In this document: in pieces, positions 1 to 6,904 of the stretch
Layout: each line of letters opens with the position of its first letter
Position numbering within the stretch: the first letter of the stretch is position 1
NCBI GenBank assembly: GCA_050744245.1
Contig: JBOGGX010000223.1
Location: 1-19,964, forward strand
Origin: JBOGGX01 sp050744245
GTDB lineage: Bacteria; Actinomycetota; Acidimicrobiia; Acidimicrobiales; JBOGGX01
Length of the DNA: 19,964 nt
Direction: 5' to 3'
Program-made: the position numbers and the translations under genes
Notes under the pieces: generated by a model
What the model was told of the DNA's origin: nothing
The model's database searches: none
Seen by the model: the letters and a program-made list of their open reading frames with translations, nothing else

Positions 1-3
1 CCG

Positions 4-74
4 AGCGGGTGACGGGAATCGAACCCGCGTTCTCAGCTTGGGAAGCTGATGTTCTGCCGCTGAACTACACCCGC
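4..74 (-). tRNA. tRNA-Gly, anticodon CCC
   Basis: Read on the minus strand, this is a complete cloverleaf. The 7-bp acceptor stem GCGGGTG pairs with CACCCGC. The D-arm contains AGTTCAGCGG, the anticodon stem CAGC/GCTG encloses the loop TTCCCAA (anticodon CCC, glycine), and the T-arm GCGGG-TTCGATT-CCCGT carries the usual TTCGA core. The discriminator base is U, and no CCA is encoded. At 71 nt it fits a tRNA with a short variable loop. It lies head to head with dcd, about 86 bases away. Confidence 0.97.
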
Positions 75-85
75 GGTGGCCGATC

Positions 86-91
86 ACCCTA
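86..91 (-). promoter_or_regulatory. Possible -10 element (TAGGGT) of tRNA-Gly
   Basis: The minus strand reads TAGGGT, 11 bases upstream of the mature tRNA 5' end. The same hexamer precedes the S9 peptidase start (3588-3593). A TTGGCC further upstream (107-112) is a poor -35 with a 15-base spacer, so only the -10 is proposed. Confidence 0.4.
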
Positions 92-147
92 GCAAGCTCC
101 GCCGAAGGCCAACTCTGGGCTCGATGCTCGCTGTCGTAGGCCGCAAC

Positions 148-153
148 TAGTTT
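148..153 (+). promoter_or_regulatory. Leaderless-type -10 (TAGTTT) of dcd inside an inverted repeat
   Basis: TAGTTT is followed by exactly seven bases and then GTG at 161, the spacing expected when transcription starts at or next to the first codon. The hexamer sits inside the inverted repeat CCGCAA-CTAGT-TTGCGG (141-157). This could be a regulator site or chance symmetry. The element supports GTG 161 over the upstream TTG at 152, which would lie inside it. Confidence 0.5.
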
Positions 154-160
154 GCGGCTC

Positions 161-745
161 GTGATCCTGTCCGATCGGACCATCCGAGACGAGCTCGCCA
201 AGGGCCGCATCATCATCGAGCCTTCCGACGATTCGAGCATTCAGCCGAGCTCCGTCGACCTGCACCTCGACCGCTACTTCCGCGTCTTCCTCAACCACAC
301 GATGGGCCACATCGACGTGAAGCAGAACCTCGAGGAGCTCACCCAGCTGGTCGAGATCGACCACGACGGCGTGTTCATGCTCCACCCCGGCGAGTTCGTT
401 CTCGGCTCGACGCTCGAGCGGGTGGCGCTGCCCGACGATCTGGTCGCCCGACTCGAGGGTAAGAGCTCTTTGGGCCGGCTTGGTTTGCTCATCCACAGCA
501 CCGCGGGCTTCGTCGACGCCGGTTGGAACGGTCACCTCACACTCGAGCTCTCGAACGTGGCCAACCTGCCGATCACGCTGTACCCGGGGATGAAGATCGG
601 GCAGATCTCGTTCCTGCGCATGACAACGCCGGCCGACGTGCCGTACGGGTCGGCCGCGATCGGCTCGAAGTACCAGGGTCAGCGGGGCCCGACGCCGAGC
701 CGATACTGGGAGAACTTCCGTCAGGGAACCGCAAGCGAGACGTAA
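161..745 (+). CDS. dcd: dCTP deaminase, probably bifunctional dCTP deaminase/dUTPase
   Basis: This gene makes a cytosolic trimeric enzyme that deaminates dCTP on the route to dUMP and dTTP. The 194-residue product starts with ILSDRTI, and contains QPSSVDLHLD, EGKSSLGRLGL, STAGFVDAGW and the C-terminal lid motif GSKYQGQRGPTPSR. Glu129 in the LTLEL segment matches the catalytic glutamate of the family (Glu138 in E. coli Dcd). From memory, the sequence resembles the M. tuberculosis enzyme, which also hydrolyses dUTP, so the bifunctional form is inferred. GTG 161 is chosen over TTG 152 because family members begin immediately before the LLSDR/ILSDR segment and a TAnnnT -10 sits seven bases upstream. 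No Shine-Dalgarno is visible. The length matches the roughly 190-residue family. Confidence 0.95.
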   Translation: MILSDRTIRDELAKGRIIIEPSDDSSIQPSSVDLHLDRYFRVFLNHTMGHIDVKQNLEELTQLVEIDHDGVFMLHPGEFVLGSTLERVALPDDLVARLEGKSSLGRLGLLIHSTAGFVDAGWNGHLTLELSNVANLPITLYPGMKIGQISFLRMTTPADVPYGSAAIGSKYQGQRGPTPSRYWENFRQGTASET

Positions 746-779
746 CCGAAGTCACCTTCTGGTGGCCGGAAGTCGGCCG

Positions 780-785
780 TACCCT
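780..785 (+). promoter_or_regulatory. Leaderless-type -10 (TACCCT) of the lipoprotein gene
   Basis: TACCCT lies seven bases before ATG 793, matching the spacing at 148 and 3588. There is no Shine-Dalgarno sequence and only 47 bases separate dcd from this gene. Confidence 0.45.
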
Positions 786-792
786 CGATCGG

Positions 793-1290
793 ATGATCAA
801 GCAAGCACTGGTTGGAACCGTCGCGTGCCTCGCCCTCCTCACCGCCACCGCCTGCGGTGACGACGACCAGGAGGTGACCGCCGGCGCCGCCGGCGGGGGG
901 CAGCCGGACGCCACGACGACCACCGAGTTCACCGTGGCCAAAAGCGAGCTGGCCGTCGTGCTCGACGAGTTCACCGTCACCCTGTCGGATCCGGGGGCGG
1001 CGGCCGGGCCGCTGACCATCCAGGTCACCAACGAGGGTGGGCTGACGCACCGCCTTCTCGTGCTGGCGACCGAGCTCGACTACTTCGCCCTGCCCAAGAA
1101 CGACAGAGGCGGCCTCGACCTCACGAGCGCCGAGATCACGGTCGTGGCCGACAGCGGCGACATCGCTCCCGGCGGGTCGGCGACGATCACGACCGACCTG
1201 GCGCCCGGCTCGTACGTGCTGGCCGACCCCGGCGACCCGTTCGTGACCGTTGGCATGCGGGCACCGCTCGCCGTCGAGGTCGCCGGCTAG
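793..1290 (+). CDS. Small lipoprotein with degenerate cupredoxin-like domain
   Basis: The 165-residue product opens with a lipoprotein signal (MIKQALVGT, then a hydrophobic stretch, then ATAC-GDDD) with Cys21 as the likely lipidated residue. A Thr-rich linker follows (about residues 35-45), then a roughly 120-residue beta domain. Its pattern (VTNEGGLTHRLLVL, APGGSATITTDLAPGSYVLAD, VGMRAPLAVEV) follows the plastocyanin/cupredoxin layout. One His (in THRLL) and one Met (in VGM) are present. The Cys and second His expected between the PGSY strand and VGM are absent (YVLADPGDPF), so a type-1 copper site looks lost. It probably acts as an exported binding or structural protein; the function is unknown. 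ATG 793 is chosen because it gives the signal peptide and has a -10 at fixed spacing. The in-frame extension upstream overlaps dcd and is not credible. Confidence 0.75.
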   Translation: MIKQALVGTVACLALLTATACGDDDQEVTAGAAGGGQPDATTTTEFTVAKSELAVVLDEFTVTLSDPGAAAGPLTIQVTNEGGLTHRLLVLATELDYFALPKNDRGGLDLTSAEITVVADSGDIAPGGSATITTDLAPGSYVLADPGDPFVTVGMRAPLAVEVAG

Positions 1291-1296
1291 AGCCAA

Positions 1297-1329
1297 CCCG
1301 AGCCGGCGTCGAGTTCTACCGGGATCGGG
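1297..1329. terminator. Hairpin filling the convergent gap after the lipoprotein and Fe-S oxidoreductase genes
   Basis: CCCGA pairs with TCGGG and, after a small internal loop, CCGG pairs with CCGG. The structure occupies almost the whole 39-base gap between two convergent stop codons. There is no T-tract, so it would be a GC-rich, possibly bidirectional terminator. Confidence 0.4.
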
Positions 1330-3543
1330 TCAGTCGGCCGACGCGGACGCCGGCATGACCCGCTCGGCCTCACCCCGCTCGAGCGCCTCGACGAGGTGCA
1401 TGGCGATGTCGCCCACCTTGACCTCGTCGTCCTCCTTGCCCTGGGCCTTCACGCCGTCGTCGATCATGATGTAGCAGTAGGGGCAGGCGGTGGCGATGCG
1501 GCTGGCGCCGGTGGCGACCAGCTCCTGGGAGCGGTCCTCGTTGACCCGCTTGCCGACCGACTCCTCCATCCACATGCGGGCCCCGCCGGCGCCGCAACAC
1601 ATGCCGCGTGTCCCGTTGCGGGGCGCCTCGACGACGTCGATGCCCCCGATGGAACCGATGACCCGCCGCGGCGCCAGGTACACGTCGTTGTGCCGCCCCA
1701 GGTAACACGAGTCGTGGTACACGATCTTCTCGTCGTCGTCGAGCCTGGCCATGGACAGGTCGAGCCGGCCCGAGTCGACCAGCCACTCGATGAACTCGCT
1801 GTGATGGACGACCTCGTAGTCGCCGCCGAGCTGCGGGTACTCGTTGCGCATGGTGTTGAAGCAGTGCGGGCACTGGGTGATGACCTTCTTGACCCCCATG
1901 CCGTTGAGCGCCTCGACGTTCTGACCGGCGAGCATCTGGAACAGGTACTCGTTGCCCGAACGCCGGGCCGGATCGCCGGTGCACAGCTCGGACGGCCCGA
2001 GGATGGCGAAGTCGACCCCGGCCCGCCTCAGCAGCTTGGCCACGGCGACGGTGACCCTGCGGTTCTTGTCATCGAAGCTCCCGGCGCACCCGACCCAGTA
2101 CAGGTACTCGTGGGTGAACTCCGAGCCGGGCTCGACCACCGGCACGGCGCCGCCGTCGTCCCCCAACGCCGCGGCCCAGTCGCCCCGCGCGCCCTGGTTC
2201 ATGTTCCAGGGGTTGCCCGAGTTCTCCATGGCCCGGTACGCGGTTCCGAGCTCGGTGGGGAAGTCGGACTCCATGAGCGACAGGTAGCGCCGCATGTCGA
2301 GGATCTTGTCGAGGATCTCGATGTTGACCGGGCAGATCTCGTCGCACGCCTTGCACGACGTGCAGGCCCACAGCTCCTCAGGCGTGATCCGCTCGAACAC
2401 CGAGTCGACCGTGATCGTGATCTCCGGGTCGACGCCGATCGGCGGCGACGTGGGCGGCGAGCCGGTGGCGGCCATGACCTCGCCCACCTTCAGGACGATC
2501 TCGCGCGGGTCGAGGGGCTTGCCGGTGGCGTGGGCCGGGCACACCGACGTGCACCGGCCGCACATGGTGCAGGCGTCGGTGTCGAGCAGCTGCTTCCAGG
2601 TGAAGTCCTCGACCGTGGATGCGCCGAACGTCTCGAGCTCGGTCTCCATCAGGTGGGGCAGCGGCTTCATCGCCCCCTTGGGCCGGTCGCGGTCGCGCAG
2701 GTACATGTTCAACGGTGAGGTGAACATGTGCCGCAGCATGGTGACCGGCAGGATGACGACGAAGGCGATGAAGCCGGCCACGTGGGCCACCCACCAGACC
2801 CGGTGCCAAACGTCCAAATTGGAAGCTCCGTCGACGAGCTGGGCCAACGGGTAGCCGACGAACGACCACCGCTCGAACTCCGGGCTGCCGTCGAGGGCGA
2901 TGCGGAACGCCTCGGCGCCGAACCCCGTCACACCGAGCAGCAGGAAGGTGCCGAGGATGACGGCGTGCTCGGGCTTGGACTTGATCCGGATCCGGTACGG
3001 CCGCTGCCCGTAGCGGCGGACGATCGCCCAGCCGACACCGGCCAGGAACACCAGCCCGGCGGCGTCGCCCACGGCCGAGTAGGCCTTGTACACGTCGCCA
3101 TGGAGGAACTTGAGATCGGGCGGGAGCTGGTGGTTGACCTCGAGCACGGTGGTCACCGCGAACAGGACCAGGAACGAGAAGTAGATGAGCGAGTGCATGA
3201 CGCCGGCGGCCGGGTCGCGCAGCAGCGTCTGCATGTAGAGGCCGGCCCGGAGGTCCTCGAGCCGGCGCTTGATCGTGCGCCGGTCGGTGACCCGTTTGTC
3301 GGGGGCACCCCGCTCCCAGTTCTTGACCCGCGTGGCGAACAGGTAGGCGGCGTACACGAACAGCACGGGCAGCACCGTGTAGAAGGCGAGCTTCCATGGC
3401 CCGGGGACGTTGCCGAAGACCTCGCGGGTGACCTTCGATTCGTCGTGCCACTCGGTCAGCACCGGCGCCAGCCCCGACACGACCAGCACCAGCGCGAGCA
3501 GCACGCCGATGGCGACCGCGATGTGGAACGGCCGGACCTTCAT
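1330..3543 (-). CDS. etfD: Membrane Fe-S oxidoreductase, EtfD/FadF type (ETF:menaquinone oxidoreductase)
   Basis: The 737-residue protein has about six hydrophobic segments in its N-terminal 290 residues (around 9-28, 53-70, 115-137, 157-180, 200-222 and 258-285), resembling the NarI/HdrE haem b membrane domain. Two [4Fe-4S] ferredoxin motifs follow (Cys325, 328, 331, 335 and Cys394, 397, 400, 404). The C-terminal half has two CCG-type heterodisulfide-reductase repeats, with Cys558/561, Cys649/650 and Cys687/690. This order matches M. tuberculosis Rv0338c (EtfD) and Bacillus FadF, which take electrons from electron-transfer flavoprotein during fatty-acid beta-oxidation and pass them to menaquinone. 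It is somewhat shorter than the mycobacterial protein as I remember it (near 880 residues). No etfBA genes are in the window. ATG 3543 gives a short charged N-terminus before the first membrane helix. An HdrB-like enzyme with another donor is the main alternative. Confidence 0.85.
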   Translation of the reverse strand: MKVRPFHIAVAIGVLLALVLVVSGLAPVLTEWHDESKVTREVFGNVPGPWKLAFYTVLPVLFVYAAYLFATRVKNWERGAPDKRVTDRRTIKRRLEDLRAGLYMQTLLRDPAAGVMHSLIYFSFLVLFAVTTVLEVNHQLPPDLKFLHGDVYKAYSAVGDAAGLVFLAGVGWAIVRRYGQRPYRIRIKSKPEHAVILGTFLLLGVTGFGAEAFRIALDGSPEFERWSFVGYPLAQLVDGASNLDVWHRVWWVAHVAGFIAFVVILPVTMLRHMFTSPLNMYLRDRDRPKGAMKPLPHLMETELETFGASTVEDFTWKQLLDTDACTMCGRCTSVCPAHATGKPLDPREIVLKVGEVMAATGSPPTSPPIGVDPEITITVDSVFERITPEELWACTSCKACDEICPVNIEILDKILDMRRYLSLMESDFPTELGTAYRAMENSGNPWNMNQGARGDWAAALGDDGGAVPVVEPGSEFTHEYLYWVGCAGSFDDKNRRVTVAVAKLLRRAGVDFAILGPSELCTGDPARRSGNEYLFQMLAGQNVEALNGMGVKKVITQCPHCFNTMRNEYPQLGGDYEVVHHSEFIEWLVDSGRLDLSMARLDDDEKIVYHDSCYLGRHNDVYLAPRRVIGSIGGIDVVEAPRNGTRGMCCGAGGARMWMEESVGKRVNEDRSQELVATGASRIATACPYCYIMIDDGVKAQGKEDDEVKVGDIAMHLVEALERGEAERVMPASASAD

Positions 3544-3552
3544 ACGAGGCCG

Positions 3553-3558
3553 AAGCTA
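3553..3558 (-). promoter_or_regulatory. Possible -10 (TAGCTT) of the Fe-S oxidoreductase gene
   Basis: The minus strand reads TAGCTT nine bases before ATG 3543, giving at most a two- or three-base leader. The 57-base gap to the divergent S9 peptidase holds both proposed -10 elements. Confidence 0.3.
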
Positions 3559-3587
3559 CTCGGGCCGGTCCACCGGGTCCGAAGTCC

Positions 3588-3593
3588 TAGGGT
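3588..3593 (+). promoter_or_regulatory. Leaderless-type -10 (TAGGGT) of the S9 peptidase gene
   Basis: TAGGGT is followed by seven bases and ATG 3601. No recognisable -35 or Shine-Dalgarno is present. The element decides the start: ATG 3601 rather than the in-frame ATG 3610. Confidence 0.5.
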
Positions 3594-3600
3594 CGCGTCC

Positions 3601-5589
3601 ATGCCCGGCATGAACCCCAACGACATCGGCTCGCTCATCGGCGTGGACGAGGTGCGCCTGTCGCCCGACGGGTCGCAGGTCGCTTTCACCGTGTGGACCG
3701 TCGACCTCGACGAGAACGAGTACCGGCGCTCGATCTGGGTCGGCGCCACCGACGGCTCGACCCCGCCCGCCCCGTTCACCGCCGGCGACCCTTCCGACTC
3801 GACCCCCCGCTGGTCGCCCGACGGCGGCCGGCTGGCCTTCGTCTCCAAGCGCAAGGGCGACGACGCGGGCAACGCCATCCGGGTCGCACCGGTGGGGTCG
3901 GGCGGCGAGGTCCGCACCGTGGCCGAGTGGGACGACGGCATCGACGCCATGGAATGGTCGCCCGACGGCGCCACCCTGGCCTTCGGCGCCCGCACCCCCG
4001 ACCCCGAGCGGGGCGCCAAGAAGGCCAAGGACCAGCCGCCCCGCCGCATCACCCGGCTGTTCCAGCGCATCGACACGGTCGGCTGGCTCCACGAGCGCCA
4101 CCGCCAGCTCCACGTGGTGCCGGCGGACGGCACGGCCAAGCCGACGACGGTCACCACCGGCGACTTCGAAACCTCGGGCCTGTCGTGGCTCCCCGACGGC
4201 GACGGACTCGTCTTCAACTCGGGCCGCCACGACACGTGGGACCTCGACCTGCGCGACGACATCTGGACCGTCGCCCTCCCGACCGGCCGGGAGCCGGCCG
4301 GCCCCCGCCGGGTGACGGCGACCGAGCACGGCTGGAGCTGGGTCGCGACCTCGCCCGACGGCGGGCGGGTCGCCACCATCTGGTACGGCTCGCCCGACGA
4401 GGTCCGCTCCGGCCAGGTGGCGGTGGTCGACCTGGCCACCGGCGACCGGCGGTCGCTGACCGAGAAGCTCGACCGCTCGTGCCACCACTTCATGGTGCCC
4501 CAGGGACCGGTGTGGGTCGGTGACGACCTGCTGTTCCTCGTCGAGGATCACGGGAACCAGCACCTCTACCGGGCGCCGGGGGACGGGTCCGCGCCGCCCG
4601 AGCCGCTCATCGTGGGCGACCGGTGGGTCCACGCCTTCGACGCCGGCCGCGACCGGGTGGTGGCCGTCGTGTCGACCGCGACCACCCAGCCCGAGGTCGT
4701 CGTCGTCGACCCTGACGGATCCGAACGGCCGCTCACCGCGCTCGGTCGCGTCTTCGGGGCCCGGGTCGAGGTCTCGGAGCCCGTCGCGTTCACCGCGACG
4801 TCGCCCGACGGCACCCAGGTCGATGGCTGGTACATCGCGCCCGTCGGCGCGGCCCCCGGCGAGCGCCGGCCGACCCTGCTCAACGTGCATGGCGGGCCGT
4901 TCACCCAGTACGGCAACAGGTTCTTCGACGAGTTCCAGATCCAGGCCGGCGCCGGCTACGGCGTCGTGTACTGCAACCCGCGGGGCTCGTCCGGCTACGG
5001 CGACGCGTGGGGTCAGGCGGTGGCGTGGCCCAGCCACGAGATCCATCCCGGCTCGGGCTGGGGTGGCGTCGACGCCGACGACGTCATGGCGGTGCTCGAC
5101 GAGGCGGTGCGCCGGTTCGACACGATCGACCCCGATCGCCTGGGCGTCCTCGGCGGCTCCTACGGCGGCTACATGACGACCTGGCTCGTCGGCCACGGCG
5201 ACCGCTTCACGGCGGGCTGCTCCGAGCGGGCGGCCAACGACCTGGTCGCCCTGGAGGAGTCGTCCGACATCGCCTCGGCCTTCGGCTCCTACACGAGCAG
5301 GCGGTTCTTCGCCGACCACGACCAGCTGGCCGCCAGCTCACCGATCACCTATGCGACCGACATCACCACGCCGCTGCTGATCATCCACTCCGAGGGCGAT
5401 CTGCGCTGCCCGATCGGCCAGGCCGACGCCCTGTTCACCGTGCTTCGGCTGCTCGAGCGGGACGTCGAGATGCTGCGCTTCGCCGGGGCCAGCCACGAGT
5501 TGTCGCGGTCGGGCCCGCCGAAGCAACGGGTGCTTCGGGCCGAGGCCATCCTCGAGTGGCTCGACCGCTGGCTCAAGCCCACGGCATGA
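3601..5589 (+). CDS. S9 family (prolyl oligopeptidase/acylaminoacyl-peptidase-like) serine peptidase
   Basis: The 662-residue product has a beta-propeller in about residues 1-400, with repeated SPDG blades (LSPDGSQVAF, WSPDGGRLAF, WSPDGATLAF, SPDGGRVA), and a C-terminal alpha/beta-hydrolase domain. HGGPFTQYG supplies the oxyanion region, GGSYGGYMT the nucleophile Ser520, HSEGDLRCP the Asp600, and GASHELSRSG the His632. The triad and these surrounding motifs fit the S9C subfamily, which removes N-terminal or acylated residues from short peptides that enter through the propeller. No signal peptide is visible, so it is probably cytoplasmic. Its frame stays open for 291 codons upstream, antisense to the Fe-S oxidoreductase gene, but that part is a GC-rich shadow. 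The neighbours suggest no specific pathway. Confidence 0.93.
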   Translation: MPGMNPNDIGSLIGVDEVRLSPDGSQVAFTVWTVDLDENEYRRSIWVGATDGSTPPAPFTAGDPSDSTPRWSPDGGRLAFVSKRKGDDAGNAIRVAPVGSGGEVRTVAEWDDGIDAMEWSPDGATLAFGARTPDPERGAKKAKDQPPRRITRLFQRIDTVGWLHERHRQLHVVPADGTAKPTTVTTGDFETSGLSWLPDGDGLVFNSGRHDTWDLDLRDDIWTVALPTGREPAGPRRVTATEHGWSWVATSPDGGRVATIWYGSPDEVRSGQVAVVDLATGDRRSLTEKLDRSCHHFMVPQGPVWVGDDLLFLVEDHGNQHLYRAPGDGSAPPEPLIVGDRWVHAFDAGRDRVVAVVSTATTQPEVVVVDPDGSERPLTALGRVFGARVEVSEPVAFTATSPDGTQVDGWYIAPVGAAPGERRPTLLNVHGGPFTQYGNRFFDEFQIQAGAGYGVVYCNPRGSSGYGDAWGQAVAWPSHEIHPGSGWGGVDADDVMAVLDEAVRRFDTIDPDRLGVLGGSYGGYMTTWLVGHGDRFTAGCSERAANDLVALEESSDIASAFGSYTSRRFFADHDQLAASSPITYATDITTPLLIIHSEGDLRCPIGQADALFTVLRLLERDVEMLRFAGASHELSRSGPPKQRVLRAEAILEWLDRWLKPTA

Positions 5590-5592
5590 CGT

Positions 5593-5625
5593 GCCTGGGT
5601 TGGCCACGCTGCGCAGCCGCCAGGC
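5593..5625. terminator. Nested hairpin in the convergent gap
   Basis: GCCTGG (5593-5598) pairs with CCAGGC (5620-5625), and the loop contains the 10-base palindrome GCTGCGCAGC (5608-5617). It starts four bases after the peptidase stop, in the 111-base gap before the convergent cNMP-binding gene. The rest of the gap is GC-rich with no open gene. There is no T-tract. Confidence 0.35.
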
Positions 5626-5700
5626 GTAGCAGCCAAGGCGACGCTCGTCGGTTGCCGAAGGCCGCGCCGGCGAGGCCGTAGGCCGAGTGGCGCAGACAGC

Positions 5701-6123
5701 TCAGCCGTAGGCCTTGGCGTCGAGCTCGCGGACCCGGCTGGCGAGCTGGCCGAGCAGCCGCCGGGCCAGGCCCGGGATCTCGTCGAGCACGCCCTCGAAG
5801 TGGCGAGAGTCGAGGATGTAGACCTTCATGGGCGTGTCGGCCGTGACGCTCGCGGTGCGGGGCTGGTGGTCGAGCAGGGCCAGCTCGCCGAAGCAGTCGC
5901 CCGGCCCGAGCGCGGCGATCTTGCGGTTGCCCCGGCGCACCGTGGCCCGGCCGTCGAGGATGAAGAACGCCTCCCGGCCGGTCGCCCCCTGGTCGACCAG
6001 CCGGCGCCCGGCCTCGACGTCGAGCTCGTCACCGGCCCTCGCCAATTTCTGGAGCTCCCGCCTGGTGCACGCCGCAAACATCGGGACGGCGGCGAGGGCG
6101 GCGAGGCGCTGGTCACGGGCCAT
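5701..6123 (-). CDS. Single-domain cyclic-nucleotide-binding (cNMP) protein
   Basis: The 140-residue protein is a lone Crp-like effector domain. It has LAALAAVPMFAACTRREL at the N-terminus, a beta-roll with GDELDVEAGRRLVDQG and EAFFILDGRATV, and the phosphate-binding cassette GDCFGELALLDHQPRTASV. A helical end (LARRLLGQLASRVREL) follows. The FGELALL...PRTASV match is strong and retains the Glu and Arg that contact cAMP or cGMP in the family. There is no DNA-binding domain, so it cannot act as Crp by itself; it may signal through a partner. The divergently encoded winged-helix protein 115 bases away is an obvious candidate, but that is inference. ATG 6123 is the only sensible start: a TACGCT hexamer lies six bases upstream and the extended frame runs through the divergent gene. 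Confidence 0.85.
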   Translation of the reverse strand: MARDQRLAALAAVPMFAACTRRELQKLARAGDELDVEAGRRLVDQGATGREAFFILDGRATVRRGNRKIAALGPGDCFGELALLDHQPRTASVTADTPMKVYILDSRHFEGVLDEIPGLARRLLGQLASRVRELDAKAYG

Positions 6124-6129
6124 CGCGGC

Positions 6130-6135
6130 AGCGTA
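6130..6135 (-). promoter_or_regulatory. Leaderless-type -10 (TACGCT) of the cNMP-binding gene
   Basis: The minus strand reads TACGCT six bases before ATG 6123, with no Shine-Dalgarno. It shares the 115-base divergent region with the winged-helix gene. Confidence 0.4.
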
Positions 6136-6224
6136 CGTCGTCAGCCGGCGTCGTGCCCGGAGAACGGGCCGGGCGTGGCGCACGACGGTCATCAACTTGC
6201 AACTCCATCGCAACGTTCTCTCTC

Positions 6225-6230
6225 TACCGT
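6225..6230 (+). promoter_or_regulatory. Possible -10 (TACCGT) of the winged-helix gene
   Basis: TACCGT is eight bases before GTG 6239. TTGCAA at 6197-6202 resembles a -35, but the 22-base spacing is too long for a standard sigma-70 promoter. Confidence 0.35.
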
Positions 6231-6238
6231 CGTCTGAC

Positions 6239-6751
6239 GTGGAGGTGACGCTGGTTCGGTGGCCGGCGGAGGACGAACGGCGCGCCCGCCTGCGCGACGA
6301 GCACCGACCCCGCCTGCTGCTCGTCGACGACGACGCCACCCCGCCGGCGCCGACGGACGATCTCGAGGATTGGATCAGGGTGCCGGCCCGCGACGACGAC
6401 GTGCAGGTGCGGCTGCACGCTCTCGAGCGCCGGGCCTCGGCCCGGCTGGCGTTCCTGCCCGAGCTCGACGGCAACGGCGTGGTCCGCGTCGGGGACCGGT
6501 GGGCCTCGCTGCCGCCGGTGGAGGCCAGGATGGTCGCCCGGATGCTCGACCACTGGGGCCAGGTGGTGGGCCGGGACGACCTGGCCGACGCCGGCTGGCC
6601 CGACGGTGCACCGGGGCGCAACGCCCTCGACGTCCACGTCCTCCGGCTCCGGCGTCGCCTGGCTCCCGTCGGACTGGTGATCCGCACGGTCCGGTCGCGG
6701 GGCTACGTCCTCGAACTCGCGGGCGCCGAGGAGCTCCGCCGCCCCGGCTGA
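6239..6751 (+). CDS. Winged-helix (OmpR/PhoB-type) regulator with receiver-like remnant
   Basis: Residues about 80-160 of this 170-residue protein form a Trans_reg_C winged helix: VGDRWASLPPVEARMVARML, then HWGQVVGRDDLADAGWPDG, the recognition-helix region NALDVHVLRLRRRLAPVG and the wing IRTVRSRGYVLEL. The first 75 residues include PRLLLVDDDATPP and look like a shrunken receiver. They are too short for a full REC domain, and no phosphoacceptor Asp-Lys arrangement is evident. Control would therefore not be by classical phosphorylation. GTG 6239 is chosen from the upstream -10; GTG 6245 is also possible. The divergent neighbour is a cNMP-binding protein, which suggests but does not prove joint function. 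The targets are unknown. Confidence 0.75.
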   Translation: MEVTLVRWPAEDERRARLRDEHRPRLLLVDDDATPPAPTDDLEDWIRVPARDDDVQVRLHALERRASARLAFLPELDGNGVVRVGDRWASLPPVEARMVARMLDHWGQVVGRDDLADAGWPDGAPGRNALDVHVLRLRRRLAPVGLVIRTVRSRGYVLELAGAEELRRPG

Positions 6752-6809
6752 GGCGTCGACTCCCAACCGGATGCACGGTCGATGGGTGCTCCATGCCTGT
6801 CGTCGTGTC

Positions 6810-6840
6810 TTGATGCCAGTCGTGTATTTCATGCTATCGT
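6810..6840 (+). promoter_or_regulatory. Candidate promoter in an AT-richer patch upstream of the envelope unit
   Basis: The 152-base gap 6752-6904 contains a locally AT-richer stretch with TTGATG (6810-6815) and TATCGT (6835-6840), 19 bases apart. Downstream is a short inverted repeat TTCGT-CTGCGC-ACGAA (6844-6859). A second -10-like TAGGGT (6890-6895) lies nine bases before ATG 6905. Either could drive the two-gene unit. Confidence 0.3.
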
Positions 6841-6904
6841 AGGTTCGTCTGCGCACGAAGGTGCCATGAACGCCACGTTCGGGCGCCGTTAGGGTGAACC
6901 GCCG

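Noticed and set aside
2728..3600. A 291-codon upstream extension of the S9 peptidase frame
   Set aside because: It lies entirely antisense to the Fe-S oxidoreductase gene and has no domain similarity. The -10 element and propeller start support ATG 3601.
5660..5715. Repeated GCCGTAGGCC (about 5673 and 5704) as a regulatory repeat
   Set aside because: One copy is simply the last codons of the cNMP gene and the other lies just past its stop. A 10-base GC-rich match is weak evidence.
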